NCBI GenBank assembly: GCA_964036045.1 | Contig: OZ038380.1 | Span: 8,455,913 to 8,519,912 of the forward strand | From: Eutreptiella sp. 'Long Island Sound 2002' | Lineage: Eukaryota > Euglenozoa > Euglenophyceae > Eutreptiales > Eutreptiaceae | DNA: 64,000 nt | Reading direction: 5' to 3' | Shown: positions 25,265 through 39,720 of the stretch, piece after piece | Numbering within the stretch: the first letter of the stretch is position 1 | Layout: every line of letters starts with the position of its first letter | Notes under the pieces: generated by a model | Databases searched by the model: none | What the model was told of the DNA's origin: nothing | Seen by the model: only the letters and a program-made list of their open reading frames with translations | Program-made: the position numbers and the translations under genes

Positions 25265-28201
25265 GCCAAGACCGAGCCAGTTTTGGAGCATTGTGACCAC
25301 AATGTGGGGCAGAAAACTGTGAGTGCAGCATTGCCGCAAAAAACACATGGTGAGGCCACCGTTTTGTGTGTAATAATGATTTACCACAGTCCAACCATGA
25401 CTTCTGCACAAAGGCTGCATGGCCAAGACCGAGCCAGTTTTGGAGCATTGTGACCACAATGAGGGGCACAAACTGTGAGTGCAGCATTGCCGCAAAAAAC
25501 ACATGGTGAGACCCCAGTTTTGTGTGTAATAATGATTTACCACAGTCGAACCATGACTTCTGCACAAAGGCTGCATGGCCAAGACAGAGCCAGTTTTGGG
25601 GCACAGTGGCCACAATGTGGGGCACAAACTGTGAGTGCAGCATTGCCGCAAAAACCACACGGTGAGACCCCAGTTTTGTGTGTAATAATGCTTTACCACA
25701 GTCCAACCATGACTTCTGCACAAAACTTGTATGGCCAAGACCGAGCCAACTTTGGAGCATTGTGACCACAATGTGGGGCACAAACTGTGAGTGCAGCATT
25801 GCCGCAAAAAACACATGGTGAGACCCCAGTTTTGTGTGCAATAATGATTTACCACAGTCCAACCATGACTTCTGCACAAAGGCTGCATGGCCAAGACCGA
25901 CCCAGTTTTGGAGCATTGTGACCACAATGAGGGGCACAAACTGTGAGTGCAGCATTGCCGCAAAAAACACATGGTTAGACCCCAGTTTTGTGTGTAATAA
26001 TGATTTACCACAGTCCAATCATGACTTCTGCACAAAGGCTGCATGGCCAAGACCGAGCCAGTTTTGGGGCACCCTGGCCACAATGTGGGGCACAAACTGT
26101 GAGTGCAGCATTGCCGCAAAAAACACACGGTGAGACCCCATTTTTGTGTGCAATAATGATTTACCACAGTCCAATCATGACTTCTGCACAAAAACTGTAT
26201 GGCCAAGACCGAGCCAGTTTTGGAGCATTGTGACCACAATGTGGGGCAGAAACTGTGAGTGCAGCATTGCCGCAAAAAACACATGGTGAGGCCCCAGTTT
26301 TGTGTGTAATAATGATTTACCACAGTCCAACCATGACTTCTGCACAAAGGCTGCATGGCCAAGACCGAGCCAGTTTTGGGGCACAGTGGCCACAATGTGG
26401 GGCACAAACTGTGAGTGCAGCATTGCCGCAAAGAACACATGGTGAGACCCCAGTTTGGTGTGTAATAATGATTTACCACAGTCCAACCATGACTCCTGCA
26501 CAAAGGCTGCATGGCCAAGACCGACCCAGTTTTGGAGCATTGTGACCACAATGAGGGGCACAAACAGTGAGTGCAGCATTGCCGCAAAAAACACACGGTG
26601 AGTCCCCAGTTTTGTGTGTAATAATGATTTACCACAGTCCAATCATGACTTCTGCACAAAGGCTGCATGGCCAAGACCGAGCCAGCTTTGGAGCAGAGTG
26701 ACCACAATGTGGGGCACAAACTGTGAGTGCAGCATTGCCGCAAAAAACACATGGTGAGGCCCCAGTTTTGTGTGCAATAATGATTCACCACAGTCCAACC
26801 ATGACTTCTGCACAAAGGCTGCATGGCCAAGACCGAGCCAGTTTTGGAGCATTGTGACCACAATGTGGGGCAGAAAACTGTGAATGCAGCATTGCCGCAA
26901 AAAACACATGGTGAGGCCACCGTTTTGTGTGTAATAATGATTTACCACAGTCCAACCATGACTTCTGCACAAAGGCTGCATGGCCAAGACCGAGCCAGTT
27001 TTGGAGCATTGTGACCACAATGAGGGGCACAAACTGTGAGTGCAGCATTGCCGCAAAAAACACATGGTGAGACCCCAGTTTTGTGTGTAATAATGATTTA
27101 CCACAGTCGAACCATGACTTCTGCACAAAGGCTGCATGGCCAAGACAGAGCCAGTTTTGGGGCACAGTGGCCACAATGTGGGGCACAAACTGTGAGTGCA
27201 GCATTGCCGCAAAAACCACACGGTGAGACCCCAGTTTTGTGTGTAATAATGCTTTACCACAGTCCAACCATGACTTCTGCACAAAACTTGTATGGCCAAG
27301 ACCGAGCCAACTTTGGAGCATTGTGACCACAATGTGGGGCACAAACTGTGAGTGCAGCATTGCCGCAAAAAACACATGGTGAGACCCCAGTTTTGTGTGC
27401 AATAATGATTTACCACAGTCCAACCATGACTTCTGCACAAAGGCTGCATGGCCAAGACCGACCCAGTTTTGGAGCATTGTGACCACAATGAGGGGCACAA
27501 ACTGTGAGTGCAGCATTGCCGCAAAAAACACATGGTTAGACCCCAGTTTTGTGTGTAATAATGATTTACCACAGTCCAATCATGACTTCTGCACAAAGGC
27601 TGCATGGCCAAGACCGAGCCAGTTTTGGGGCACCCTGGCCACAATGTGGGGCACAAACTGTGAGTGCAGCATTGCCGCAAAAAACACACGGTGAGACCCC
27701 ATTTTTGTGTGTAATAATGATTTACCACAGTCCAATCATGACTTCTGCACAAAAACTGTATGGCCAAGACCGAGCCAGTTTTGGAGCATTGTGACCACAA
27801 TGTGGGGCAGAAACTGTGAGTGCAGCATTGCCGCAAAAAACACATGGTGAGGCCCCAGTTTTGTGTGTAATAATGATTTACCACAGTCCAACCATGACTT
27901 CTGCACAAAGGCTGCATGGCCAAGACCGAGCCAGTTTTGGGGCACAGTGGCCACAATGTGGGGCACAAACTGTGAGTGCAGCATTGCCGCAAAGAACACA
28001 TGGTGAGACCCCAGTTTGGTGTGTAATAATGATTTACCACAGTCCAACCATGACTCCTGCACAAAGGCTGCATGGCCAAGACCGACCCAGTTTTGGAGCA
28101 TTGTGACCACAATGAGGGGCACAAACAGTGAGTGCAGCATTGCCGCAAAAAACACACGGTGAGTCCCCAGTTTTGAGTGTAATAATGATTTACCACAGTC
28201 C
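25265..28201. repeat. 10-mer higher-order repeat, period 1561 bp
   Basis: About 25265-26640 is repeated at 26826-28201. Both copies share GGGGCAGAAAACTG (about 25309 and 26869), AGGCCACCGTTTTG, GCCGCAAAAACCACACGG, AATGCTTTACC, GGGGCACCCTGGCC, CCCCATTTTTGTG and GACTCCTGCAC in the same order. The unit is a shortened derivative of the 21-mer immediately upstream. Confidence 0.9.
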
Positions 28202-30449
28202 AATCATGACTTCTGCACAAAAGCTGCATGGCCAAGACCGAGCCAGTTTTGGGGCACAGCGGCCACAATGTGGGGCACAAACAGTGAGTGCAGCATTGCC
28301 GCAAAATACACATGGTTAGACCCCAGTTTTGTGTGCAATAATGATTTACCACAGTCCAACCATGACTTCTGCACAAAGGCTGCATGGCCAAGACCGAGCC
28401 AGTTTTGGGGCACAGTGGCCACAATGTGGGGCACAAACTGTGAGTGCAGCATTGCCGCAAATAACACATGGTGAGACCCCAGTTTTGTGTGTAATAATGA
28501 TTTACCACAGTCCAATCATGACTTCTGCACAAAGCCTGCATGGCCAAGACCGAGCCAGTTTTGGAGCATTGTGACCACAATGTGGGGCACAAACAGTGAG
28601 TGCAGCATTGCCGCAAAAAACACATGGTGTGACCCCAGTTTTGTGTGCAATAATGATTTACCACAGTCCAATCATGACTTCTGCACAAAGGCTGCATGGC
28701 CAAGACCGAGCCAGTTTTGGAGCATTGTGACCACAATGAGGGGCACAAACTGTGAGTGCAGCATTGCCGCAAAAAACACATGGTGAGACCCCAGTTTTGT
28801 GTGTAATAATGATTTACCACAGTCCAACCATGACTTCTGCACAAAAACTGCATGGCCAAGACCGAGCCAGTTTTGGGGCATAGTGGCCACAATGTGGGGC
28901 ACAAAGTGTGAGTGCAGCATTGCCGCAAAAAACATACGGTGAGGCCCCAGTTTTGTGTGTAATAACGATTTACCACAGTCCAATCATGACTTCTGCACAA
29001 AAACTGCATGGCCAAGACCGAGCCAGTTTTGGGGCACAGTGGCCACAATGTGGGGCACAAACAGTGAGTGCAGCATTGCCGCAAAAAGCACGTGGTGAGA
29101 CCCCAGTTTTGTGTGTAATAATGATTTACCACAGTCCAACCATGACTTCTGCACAAAAACTGCATGGCCAAGACCGAGCCAGTTTTGGGGCATAGTGGCC
29201 ACAATTTGGGGCACAAACTGTGAGTGCAGCATTGCCGCAAAAAACATACGGTGAGGCCCCAGTTTTGTGTGTAATAATGATTTACCACAGTCCAATCATG
29301 ACTTCTGCACAAAAACTGCATGGCCAAGACCGAGCCAGTTTTGGGGCACAGTGGCCACAATGTGGGGCACAAACTGTGAGTGCAGCATTGCCGCAAAAAA
29401 CACATGGTTAGACCCCAGTTTTGTGTGCAATAATGATTTACCACAGTCCAATCATGACTTCTGCACAAAAACTGCATGGCCAAGACCGAGCCAGTTTTGG
29501 GGCATAGTGGCCACAATGTGGGGCACAAACTGTGAGTGCAGCATTGCCGCAAAAGACATACGGTGAGGCCCCAGTTTTGTGTATAATAAGGATTTACCAC
29601 AGTCCAATCATGACTTCTGCACAAAAACTGCATGGCCAAGACCGAGCCAGTTTTGGGGCATAGTGGCCACAATGTGGGGCACAAACTGTGAGTGCAGCAT
29701 TGCCGCAAAAAACATACGGTGAGGCCCCAGTTTTGTGTGTAATAATGATTTACCACAGTCCAATCATGACTTCTGCACAAAAACTGCATGGCCAAGACCG
29801 AGCCAGTTTTGGGGCATAGTGGCCACAATGTGCGGCACAAACTGTGAGTGCAGCATTGCCGCAAAAAACATACGGTGAGGCCCCAGTTTTGTGTGTAATA
29901 ATGATTTACCACAGTCCAATCATGACTTCTGCACAAAAACTGCATGGCCAAGACCGAGCCAGTTTTGGGGCATAGTGGCCACAATGTGCGGCACAAACTG
30001 TGAGTGCAGCATTGCCGCAAAAAACATACGGTGAGGCCCCAGTTTTGTGTGTAATAATGATTTACCACAGTCCAATCATGACTTCTGCACAAAAACTGCA
30101 TGGCCAAGACCGAGCCAGTTTTGGGGCACAGTGGCCACAATGTGGTGCACAAACAGTGAGTGCAGCATTGCCGCAAAATACACATGGTTAGACCCCAGTT
30201 TTGTGTGCAATAATGATTTACCACAGTCCGACCATGACTTCTGCACAAAGGCTGCATGGCCAAGACCGAGCCAGTTTTGGGGCACAGTGGCCACAATGTG
30301 GGGCAGGAACTGTGAGTGCAGCATTGCCGCAAAAAACACATGGTGAGACCCCAGTTTTGTGTGTAATAATGATTTACCACAGTCCAACCATGACTTCTGC
30401 ACAAAGGCTGCATGGTCAAGACCGAGCCAGCTTTGGAGCATTGTGACCA
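28202..30449. repeat. Transition to flavour-A monomers
   Basis: About 14 monomers changing from flavour B to flavour A (AAAACTGCATGG, GGGGCATAGTGG, ACATACGGTGAGGCC). The later part, about 29510-30350, is closely repeated at about 34500-35340. Scattered private changes include GTGTATAATAAGG near 29580. No gene is seen. Confidence 0.8.
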
Positions 30450-32890
30450 CAATGTGGGGCACAAACAGTGAGTGCAGCATTGCCGCAAAATACACATGGT
30501 GAGACCCCAGTTTTGTGTGCAATAATGATTCACCACAGTCCAATCATGACTTCTGCACAAAGGCTGCATGGCCAAGACCGAGCCAGTTTTGGAGCATTGT
30601 GACCACAATGTGGGGCACAAACTGTGAGTGCAGCATTGCCGCAAAAAACACATGGTGAGACCCCAGTTTTGTTTGCAATAATGATATACCACAGTCCAAC
30701 CATGACTTCTGCACAAAAACTGCATGGCCAAGACCGAGCCAGTTTTGGGGCATAGTGGCCACAATGTGGGGCCCAAACAGTGAGTGCAGCATTGCCGCAA
30801 AAAACACATGGTTAGACCCCAGTTTTGTGTGTAATAATGATTTACCACAGTCCAATCATGACTTCTGCACAAAAACTGCATGGCCAAGACAGAGCCAGTT
30901 TTGGGGCATAGTGGCCACAATGTGCGGCACAAACTGTGAGTGCAGCATTGCCGCAAAAAACATACGGTGAGGCCCCAGTTTTGTGTGTAATAATGATTTA
31001 CCACAGTCCAATCATGACTTCTGCACAAAAACTGCATGGCCAAGACCGAGCCAGTTTTGGGGCATAGTGGCCACAATGTGCGGCACAAACTGTGAGTGCA
31101 GCATTGCCGCAAAAAACATACGGTGAGGCCCCAGTTTTGTGTGTAATAATGATTTACCACAGTCCAATCATGACTTCTGCACAAAAACTGCATGGCCAAG
31201 ACCGAGCCAGTTTTGGGGCATAGTGGCCACAATGTGCGGCACAAACTGTGAGTGCAGCATTGCCGCAAAAAACATACGGTGAGGCCCCAGTTTTGTGTGT
31301 AATAATGATTTACCACAGTCCAATCATGACTTCTGCACAAAGGCTGCATGGCCAAGACCGAGCCAGTTTTGGGGCATAGTGGCCACAATGTGGGGCACAA
31401 ACTGTGAGTGCAGCATTGCCGCAAAAAAAATACGGTGAGACCCCAGTTTTGTGTGTAATAATGATTTAGCACAGTCCAACCATGACTTCTGCACAAAGGC
31501 TGCATGGCTAAGACCGAGGCAGTTTTGGAGCATTGTGACCACAATGTGGGGCACACACAGTGAGTGCAGCATGGCCGCAAAATACACATGGTGAGACCCC
31601 AGTTTTGTGTGCAATAATGATTCACCACAGTCCAATCATGACTTCTGCACAAAGGCTGCATGGCCAAGACCGAGCCAGTTTGGGAGCATTGTGACCACAA
31701 TGTGGGGCACAAACTGTGAGTGCAGCATTGCCGAAAAAAACACATGGTGAGACCCCAGTTTTGTGTGTAATAATGATTTACCACAGTCCAACCATGACTT
31801 CTGCACAAAAACTGCATGGCCAAGACCGAGCCAGTTTTGGAGCATTGTGACCACAATGTGGGGCACAAACTGTGAGTGCAGCATTGCCGCAAAATACACA
31901 TGGTGAGACCCCAGTTTTGTGTGCAATAATGATTCACCACAGTCCAATCATGACTTCTGCACAAAGGCTGCATGGCCAAGACCGAGCCAGTTTTGGAGCA
32001 TTGTGACCACAATGTGGGGCACAAACTGTGAGTGCAGCATTGCCGCAAAAAACACATGGTGAGACCCCAGTTTTGTTTGCAATAATGATTTACCACAGTC
32101 CAACCATGACTTCTGCACAAAAACTGCATGGCCAAGACCGAGCCAGTTTTGGGGCATAGTGGCCACAATGTGGGGCCCAAACAGTGAGTGCAGCATTGCC
32201 GCAAAAAACACATGGTTAGACCCCAGTTTTGTGTGTAATAATGATTTACCACAGTCCAATCATGACTTCTGCACAAAAACTGCATGGCCAAGACCGAGCC
32301 AGTTTTGGGGCATAGTGGCCACAATGTGCGGCACAAACTGTGAGTGCAGCATTGCCGCAAAAAACATACGGTGAGGCCCCAGTTTTGTGTGTAATAATGA
32401 TTTACCACAGTCCAATCATGACTTCTGCACAAAAACTGCATGGCCAAGACAGAGCCAATTTTGGGGCATAGTGGCCACAATGTGCGGCACAAACTGTGAG
32501 TGCAGCATTGCCGCAAAAAACATACGGTGAGGCCCCAGTTTTGTTTGTAATAATGATTTACCACAGTCCAATCATGACTTCTGCACAAAAACTGCATGGC
32601 CAAGACCGAGCCAGTTTTGGGGCATAGTGGCCACAATGTGGGGCACAAACTGTGAGTGCAGCATTGCCGCAAAAAACATACGGTGAGGCCCCAGTTTTGT
32701 GTGTAATAATGATTTACCACAGTCCAATCATGACTTCTGCACAAAGGCTGCATGGCCAAGACCGAGCCAGTTTTGGGGCATAGTGGCCACAATGTGGGGC
32801 ACAAACTGTGAGTGCAGCATTGCCGCAAAAAAAATACGGTGAGACCCCAGTTTTGTGTGTAATAATGATTTAGCACAGTCCAACCATGAC
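30450..32890. repeat. 9-mer higher-order repeat, period 1404 bp
   Basis: About 30450-31485 is repeated at 31854-32890. Shared markers are GTTTTGTTTGCAATAATG (about 30667 and 32071), GTGGGGCCCAAACAG (about 30767 and 32171), AAAAAAAATACGGTGAG, and the private GATTTAGCACAG (31465 and 32869). The block is also related to 35500-36000 at an offset of about 4991 bp. Confidence 0.85.
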
Positions 32891-35800
32891 TTCTGCACAA
32901 AAACTGCATGGCCAAGACCGAGCCAGTTTTGGGGCACAGTGGCCACAATGTGGTGCACAAACAGTGAGTGCAGCATGGCCGCAAAAAACACATGGTGAGA
33001 CCCCAGTTTTGTGTGCAATAATGATTTACCACAGTCCGACTATGACTTCTGCACAAAGGCTGCATGGCCAAGACCGAGCCAGCTTTGGGGCACAGTGGCC
33101 ACAATGTGGGGCAGGAACTGTGAGTGCAGCATTGCCGCAAAAAACACATGGTGAGACCCCAGTTTTGTGTGTAATAATGATTTACCACAGTCCAACCATG
33201 ACTTCTGCACAAAGGCTGCATGGCCAAGACCGAGCCAGTTTTGGAGCATTGTGACCACAATGTGGGGCACAAACAGTGAGTGCAGCATTGCCGCAAAATA
33301 CACATGGTGAGACCCCAGTTTTGTGTGCAATAATGATTCACCACAGTCCAATCATGACTTCTGCACAAAGGCTGCTTGGCCAAGACCGAGCCAGTTTTGG
33401 AGCATTGTGACCACAATGTGGGGCACAAACAGTGAGTGCAGCATTGCCGAAAAAAACACATGGTGAGACCCCAGTTTTGTTTGCAATAATGATTTACCAC
33501 AGTCCAACCATGACTTCTGCACAAAAACTGCATGGCCAAGACCGAGCCAGTTTTGGAGCATTGTGACCACAATGTGGGGCACAAACAGTGAGTGCAGCAT
33601 TGCCGCAAAAAACACATGGTGTGACCCCAGTTTTGTGTGCAATAATGATTCACCACAGTCCAATCATGACTTCTGCACAAAGGCTGCATGGCCAAGACCG
33701 AGCCAGTTTTGGAGCATTGTGACCACGATGTGGGGCCCAAACTGTGAGTGCAGCATTGCCGCAAATAACACATGGTTAGACCCCAGTTTTGTGTGTAATA
33801 ATGATTTACCACAGTCCAACCATGACTTCTGCACAAAAACTGCATGGCCAAGACCGAGCCAGTTTTGGGGCATAGTGGCCACAATGTGGGGCACAAAGTG
33901 TGAGTGCAGCATTGCCGCAAAAAACATACGGTGAGGCCCCAGTTTTGTGTGTAATAATGATTTACCACAGTCCAATCATGACTTCTGCACAAAGGCTGCA
34001 TGGCCAAGACCGAGCCAGTTTTGGAGCATTGTGACCACGATGTGGGGCCCAAACTGTGAGTGCAGCATTGCCGCAAAAAACACATGGTGAGACCCCAGTT
34101 TTGTGTGTAATAATGATTTACCACAGTCCAACCATGACTTCTGCACAAAAACTGCATGGCCAAGACCGAGCCAGTTTTTGGGCACAGTGGCCACAATTAG
34201 GGGCACAAACAGTGAGTGCAGCATTGCCGCAAAAAGCACGTGGTGAGACCCCAGTTTTGTGTGCAATAATGATTTACCACAGTCCAACCATGACTTCTGC
34301 ACAAAAACTGCATGGCCAAGACCGAGCCAGCTTTGGGGCATAGTGGCCACAATGTGGGGCACAAACTGTGAGTGCAGCATTGCCGCAAAAAGCACGTGGT
34401 TAGACCCCAGTTTTGTGTGTAATAATGATTTACCCCAGTCCAATCATGAATTCTGCACAAAAACTGCATGGCCAAGACCGAGCCAGTTTTGGGGCATAGT
34501 GGCCACAATGTGGGGCACAAACTGTGAGTGCAGCATTGCCGCAAAAAACATACGGTGAGGCCCCAGTTTTGTGTGTAATAATGATTTACCACAGTCCAAT
34601 CATGACTTCTGCACAAAAACTGCATGGCCAAGACCGAGCCAGTTTTGGGGCATAGTGGCCACAATGTGGGGCACAAACTGTGAGTGCAGCATTGCCGCAA
34701 TAAACATACGGTGAGGCCCCAGTTTTGTGTGTAATAATGATTTACCACAGTCCAATCATGACTTCTGCACAAAAACTGCATGGCCAAGACCGAGCCAGTT
34801 TTGGGGCATAGTGGCCACAATGTGCGGCACAAACTGTGAGTGCAGCATTGCCGCAAAAAACATACGGTGAGGCCCCAGTTTTGTGTGTAATAATGATTTA
34901 CCACAGTCCAATCATGACTTCTGCACAAAAACTGCATGGCCAAGACCGAGCCAGTTTTGGGGCATAGTGGCCACAATGTGCGGCACAAACTGTGAGTGCA
35001 GCATTGCCGCAAAAAACATACGGTGAGGCCCCAGTTTTGTGTGTAATAATGATTTACCACAGTCCAATCATGACTTCTGCACAAAAACTGCATGGCCAAG
35101 ACCGAGCCAGTTTTGGGGCACAGTGGCCACAATGTGGTGCACAAACAGTGAGTGCAGCATTGCCGCAAAATACACATGGTTAGACCCCAGTTTTGTGTGC
35201 AATAATGATTTACCACAGTCCGACTATGACTTCTGCACAAAGGCTGCATGGCCAAGACCGAGCCAGTTTTGGGGCACAGTGGCCACAATGTGGGGCAGGA
35301 ACTGTGAGTGCAGCATTGCCGCAAAAAACACATGGTGAGACCCCAGTTTGTGTGTAATAATGATTTACCACAGTCCAACCATGACTTCTGCACAAAGGCT
35401 GCATGGCCAAGACCGAGCCAGTTTTGGAGCATTGTGACCACAATGTGGGGCACAAACAGTGAGTGCAGCATTGCCGCAAAATACACATGGTGAGACCCCA
35501 GTTTTGTGTGCAATAATGATTCACCACAGTCCAATCATGACTTCTGCACAAAGGCTGCATGGCCAAGACCGAGCCAGTTTTGGGGCATTGTGACCACAAT
35601 GTGGGGCACAAACTGTGAGTGCAGCATCGCCGCAAAAAACACATGGTGAGACCCCAGTTTTGTTTGCAATAATGATTTACCACAGTCCAACCATGACTTC
35701 TGCACAAAAACTGCATGGCCAAGACCGAGCCAGTTTTGGGGCATAGTGGCCACAATGTGGGGCCCAAACAGTGAGTGCAGCATTGCCGCAAAAAACACAT

Positions 35801-37849
35801 GGTTAGACCCCAGTTTTGTGTGTAATAATGATTTACCACAGTCCAATCATGACTTCTGCACAAAAACTGCATGGCCAAGACCGAGCCAGTTTTGGGGCAT
35901 AGTGGCCACAATGTGCGGCACAAACTGTGAGTGCAGCATTGCCGCAAAAAACATACGGTGAGGCCCCAGTTTTGTGTGTAATAATGATTTACCACAGTCC
36001 AATCATGACTTCTGCACAAAAACTGCATGGCCAAGACCGAGCCAGTTTTGGGGCATAGTGGCCACAATGTGGGGCACAAAGTGTGAGTGCAGCATTGCCG
36101 CAAAAAACACATGGTTAGACCCCAGTTTTGTGTGTAATAATGATTTACCACAGTCCAACCATGACTTCTGCACAAAGGCTGCATGGCCAAGACCGAGCCA
36201 GTTTTGGGGCATAGTGGCCACAATGTGCGGCACAAACTGTGAGTGCAGCATTGCCGCAAAAAACATACGGTGAGACCCCTGTTTTGTGTGTAATAATGAT
36301 TTACCACAGTCCAATCATGACTTCTGCACAAAAACTGCATGGCCAAGACCGAGCCAGTTTTGGGGCATAGTGGCCACAATGTGCGGCACAAACTGTGAGT
36401 GCAGCATTGCCGCAAAAAACATACGGTGAGGCCCCAGTTTTGTGTGTAATAATGATTTACCACAGTCCAATCATGACTTCTGCACAAAGGCTGCATGGCC
36501 AAGACCGAGCCAGTTTTGGGGCATAGTGGCCACAATGTGCGGCACAAACTGTGAGTGCAGCATTGCCGCAAAAAAAATACGGTGAGACCCCAGTTTTGTG
36601 TGTAATAATGATTTACCACAGTCCAACCATGACTTCTGCACAAAAACTGCATGGCCAAGACCGAGCCAGTTTTGGGGCATAGTGGCCACAATGTGCGGCA
36701 CAAACTGTGAGTGCAGCATTGCCGCAAAAAACATACGGTGAGGCCCCAGTTTTGTGTGTAATAATGATTTACCACACTCCAATCATGACTTCTGCACAAA
36801 GGCTGCATGGCCAAGACCGAGCCAGTTTTGGGGCATAGTGGCCACAATGTGGGGCACAAACTGTGAGTGCAGCATTGCCGCAAAAAAAATACGGTGAGAC
36901 CCCAGTTTTGTGTGTAATAATGATTTACCACACTCCAACCATGACTTCTGCACAAAGGCTGCACGGCCAAGACCGAGCCAGCTTTGGGGCACAGTGGCCA
37001 CAATGTGGTGCACAAACAGTGAGTGCAGCATGGCCGCAAAATACACATGGTTAGACCCCAGTTTTGTGTGCAATAATGATTTACCACAGTCCGACTATGA
37101 CTTCTGCACAAAGGCTGCATGGCCAAGACCGAGCCAGTTTTGGGGCACAGTGGCCACAATGTGGGGCAGGAACTGTGAGTGCAGCATTGCCGCAAAAAAC
37201 ACATGGTGAGACCCCAGTTTTGTGTGCAATAATGATTCACCACAGTCCAATCATGACTTCTGCACAAAGGCTGCATGGCCAAGACCGAGCCAGTTTTGGA
37301 GCATTGTGACCACAATGTGAGGCACAAACTGTGAGTGCAGCATTGCCGCACAAAACACATGGTGAGACCCCAGTTTTGTTTGCAATAATGATTTACCACA
37401 GTCCAACCATGACTTCTGCACAAAAACTGCATGGCCAAGACCGAGCCAGTTTTGGGGCATAGTGGCCACAATGTGGGGCATAAAGTGTGAGTGCAGCATT
37501 GCCGCAAAAAACATACGGTGAGGCCCCAGTTTTGTGTGTAATAATGATTTACCACAGTCCAATCATGACTTCTGCACAAAAACTGCATGGCCAAGACCGA
37601 GCCAGTTTTGGGGCCCATTGGCCACAATGTGGGGCACAAACAGTGAGTGCAGCATTGCCGCAAAAAGCACGTGGTGAGACCTCAGTTTTGTGTGTAATAA
37701 TGATTTACCACAGTCCAACCATGACTTCTGCACAAAAACTGCATGGCCAAGACCGAGCCAGTTTTGGGGCACAGTGGCCACAATGTGGTGCACAAACAGT
37801 GAGTGCAGCATTGCCGCAAAATACACATGGTTAGACCCCAGTTTTGTGT
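32891..37849. repeat. Mostly flavour-A monomers, with a copy of the 29.5-31 kb segment
   Basis: About 32 monomers. Variants GTGGGGCAGGAACTG, TCCGACTATGAC, TTTGTTTGCAATAATG and GTGGTGCACAAACAG recur. About 34500-36000 follows the same order of variants as 29510-31000. Single-copy changes include CACAATTAGGGG near 34195, a missing T near 35347 (CCCCAGTTTGTGTG) and GACCTCAG near 37681. No gene is seen. Confidence 0.8.
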
Positions 37850-39720
37850 GCAATAATGATTTACCACAGTCCGACTATGACTTCTGCACAAAGGCTGCAT
37901 GGCCAAGACCGAGCCAGTTTTGGGGCACAGTGGCCACAATGTGGGGCAGGAACTGTGAGTGCAGCATTGCCGCAAAAAACACATGGTGAGACCCCAGTTT
38001 TGTGTGTAATAATGATTTACCACAGTCCAACCATGAGTTCTGCACAAAGGCTGCATGGCCAAGACCGAGCCAGTTTTGGAGCATTGTGACAACAATGTGG
38101 GGCACAAACAGTGAGTGCAGCATTGCCGCAAAATACACATGGTGAGACCCCAGTTTTGTGTGCAATAATGATTCACCACAGTCCAATCATGACTTCTGCA
38201 CAAAGGCTGCATGGCCAAGACCGAGCCAGTTTTGGAGCATTGTGACCACAATGTGGGGCACAAACTGTGAGTGCAGCATTGCCGCAAAAAACACACGGTG
38301 AGACCCCAGTTTTGTTTGCAATAATGATTTACCACAGTCCAACCATGACTTCTGCACAAAAACTGCATGGCCAAGACCGAGCCAGTTTTGGGGCATAGTG
38401 GCCACAATGTGGGGCACAAAGTGTGAGTGCAGCATTGCCGCAAAACACATACGGTGAGGCCCCAGTTTTGTGTGTAGTAATGATTTACCACAGTCCAATC
38501 ATGACTTCTGCACAAAAACTGCATGGCCAAGACCGAGCCAGTTTCGGGGCACAGTGGCCACAATGTGGGGCACAAACAGTGAGTGCAGCATTGCCGCAAA
38601 AAGCACGTGGTGAGACCCCAGTTTTGTGTGTAGTAATGATTTACCACAGTCCAACCATGACTTCTGCACGAAAACTCCATGGCCAAGACCGAGCCAGTTT
38701 TGGGGCATAGTGGCCACAATGTGGGACACAAACTGTGAGTGCAGCATTGCCGCAAAAAACATACGGTGAGGCCCCAGTTTTGTGTGCAATAATGATTTAC
38801 CACAGTCCGACTATGACTTCTGCACAAAGGCTGCATGGCCAAGACCGAGCCAGTTTTGGGGCACAGTGGCCACAATGTGGGGCAGGAACTGTGAGTGCAG
38901 CATTGCCGCAAAAAACACATGGTGAGACCCCAGTTTTGTGTGTAATAATGATTTACCACAGTCCAACCATGACTTCTGCACAAAGGCTGCACGGCCAAGA
39001 CCGAGCCAGTTTTGGAGCATTGTGACAACAATGTGGGGCACAAACAGTGAGTGCAGCATTGCCGCAAAATACACATGGTGAGACCCCAGTTTTGTGTGCA
39101 ATAATGATTCACCACAGTCCAATCATGACTTCTGCACAAAGGCTGCATGGCCAAGACCGAGCCAGTTTTGGAGCATTGTGACCACAATGTGGGGCACAAA
39201 CTGTGAGTGCAGCATTGCCGCAAAAAACACACGGTGAGACCCCAGTTTTGTTTGCAATAATGATTTACCACAGTCCAACCATGACTTCTGCACAAAAACT
39301 GCATGGCCAAGACCGAGCCAGTTTTGGGGCATAGTGGCCACAATGTGGGGCACAAAGTGTGAGTGCAGCATTGCCGCAAAACACATACGGTGAGGCCCCA
39401 GTTTTGTGTGCAATAATGATTTACCACAGTCAAACCATGACCTCTGCACAAAAACTGCATGGCCAAGACCGAGCCAGTTTCGGGGCACAGTGGCCACAAT
39501 GTGGGGCACAAACAGTGAGTGCAGCATTGCCGCAAAAAGCACGTGGTGAGACCCCAGTTTTGTGTGTAGTAATGATTTACCACAGTCCAACCATGACTTC
39601 TGCACGAAAACTCCATGGCCAAGACCGAGCCAGTTTTGGGGCATAGTGGCCACAATGTGGGACACAAACTGTGAGTGCAGCATTGCCGCAAAAAACATAC
39701 GGTGAGGCCCCAGTTTTGTG
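37850..39720. repeat. 6-mer higher-order repeat, period 936 bp
   Basis: About 37850-38785 is repeated at 38786-39721. Shared markers are TCCGACTATGAC, GTGACAACAATGTGG, GCCGCAAAACACATACGG, GCACGAAAACTCCATGGCC and GTGGGACACAAACTG (about 38724 and 39660). Confidence 0.85.

Noticed and set aside
26643-34196. Giant open reading frames of 1000-2500 codons on the minus strand as genes
   Set aside because: They are the 52-codon satellite unit translated in a stop-free frame. Their ends fall at random substitutions or one-base indels, most common variants are non-synonymous, and other frames of the same DNA are also open for hundreds of codons. No start context, splice structure or domain is visible.
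34690-34710. AATAAA as a polyadenylation signal (also near 21590)
   Set aside because: Both are single-base changes of the GCAAAAAACA tract in isolated monomers, with no transcript context.
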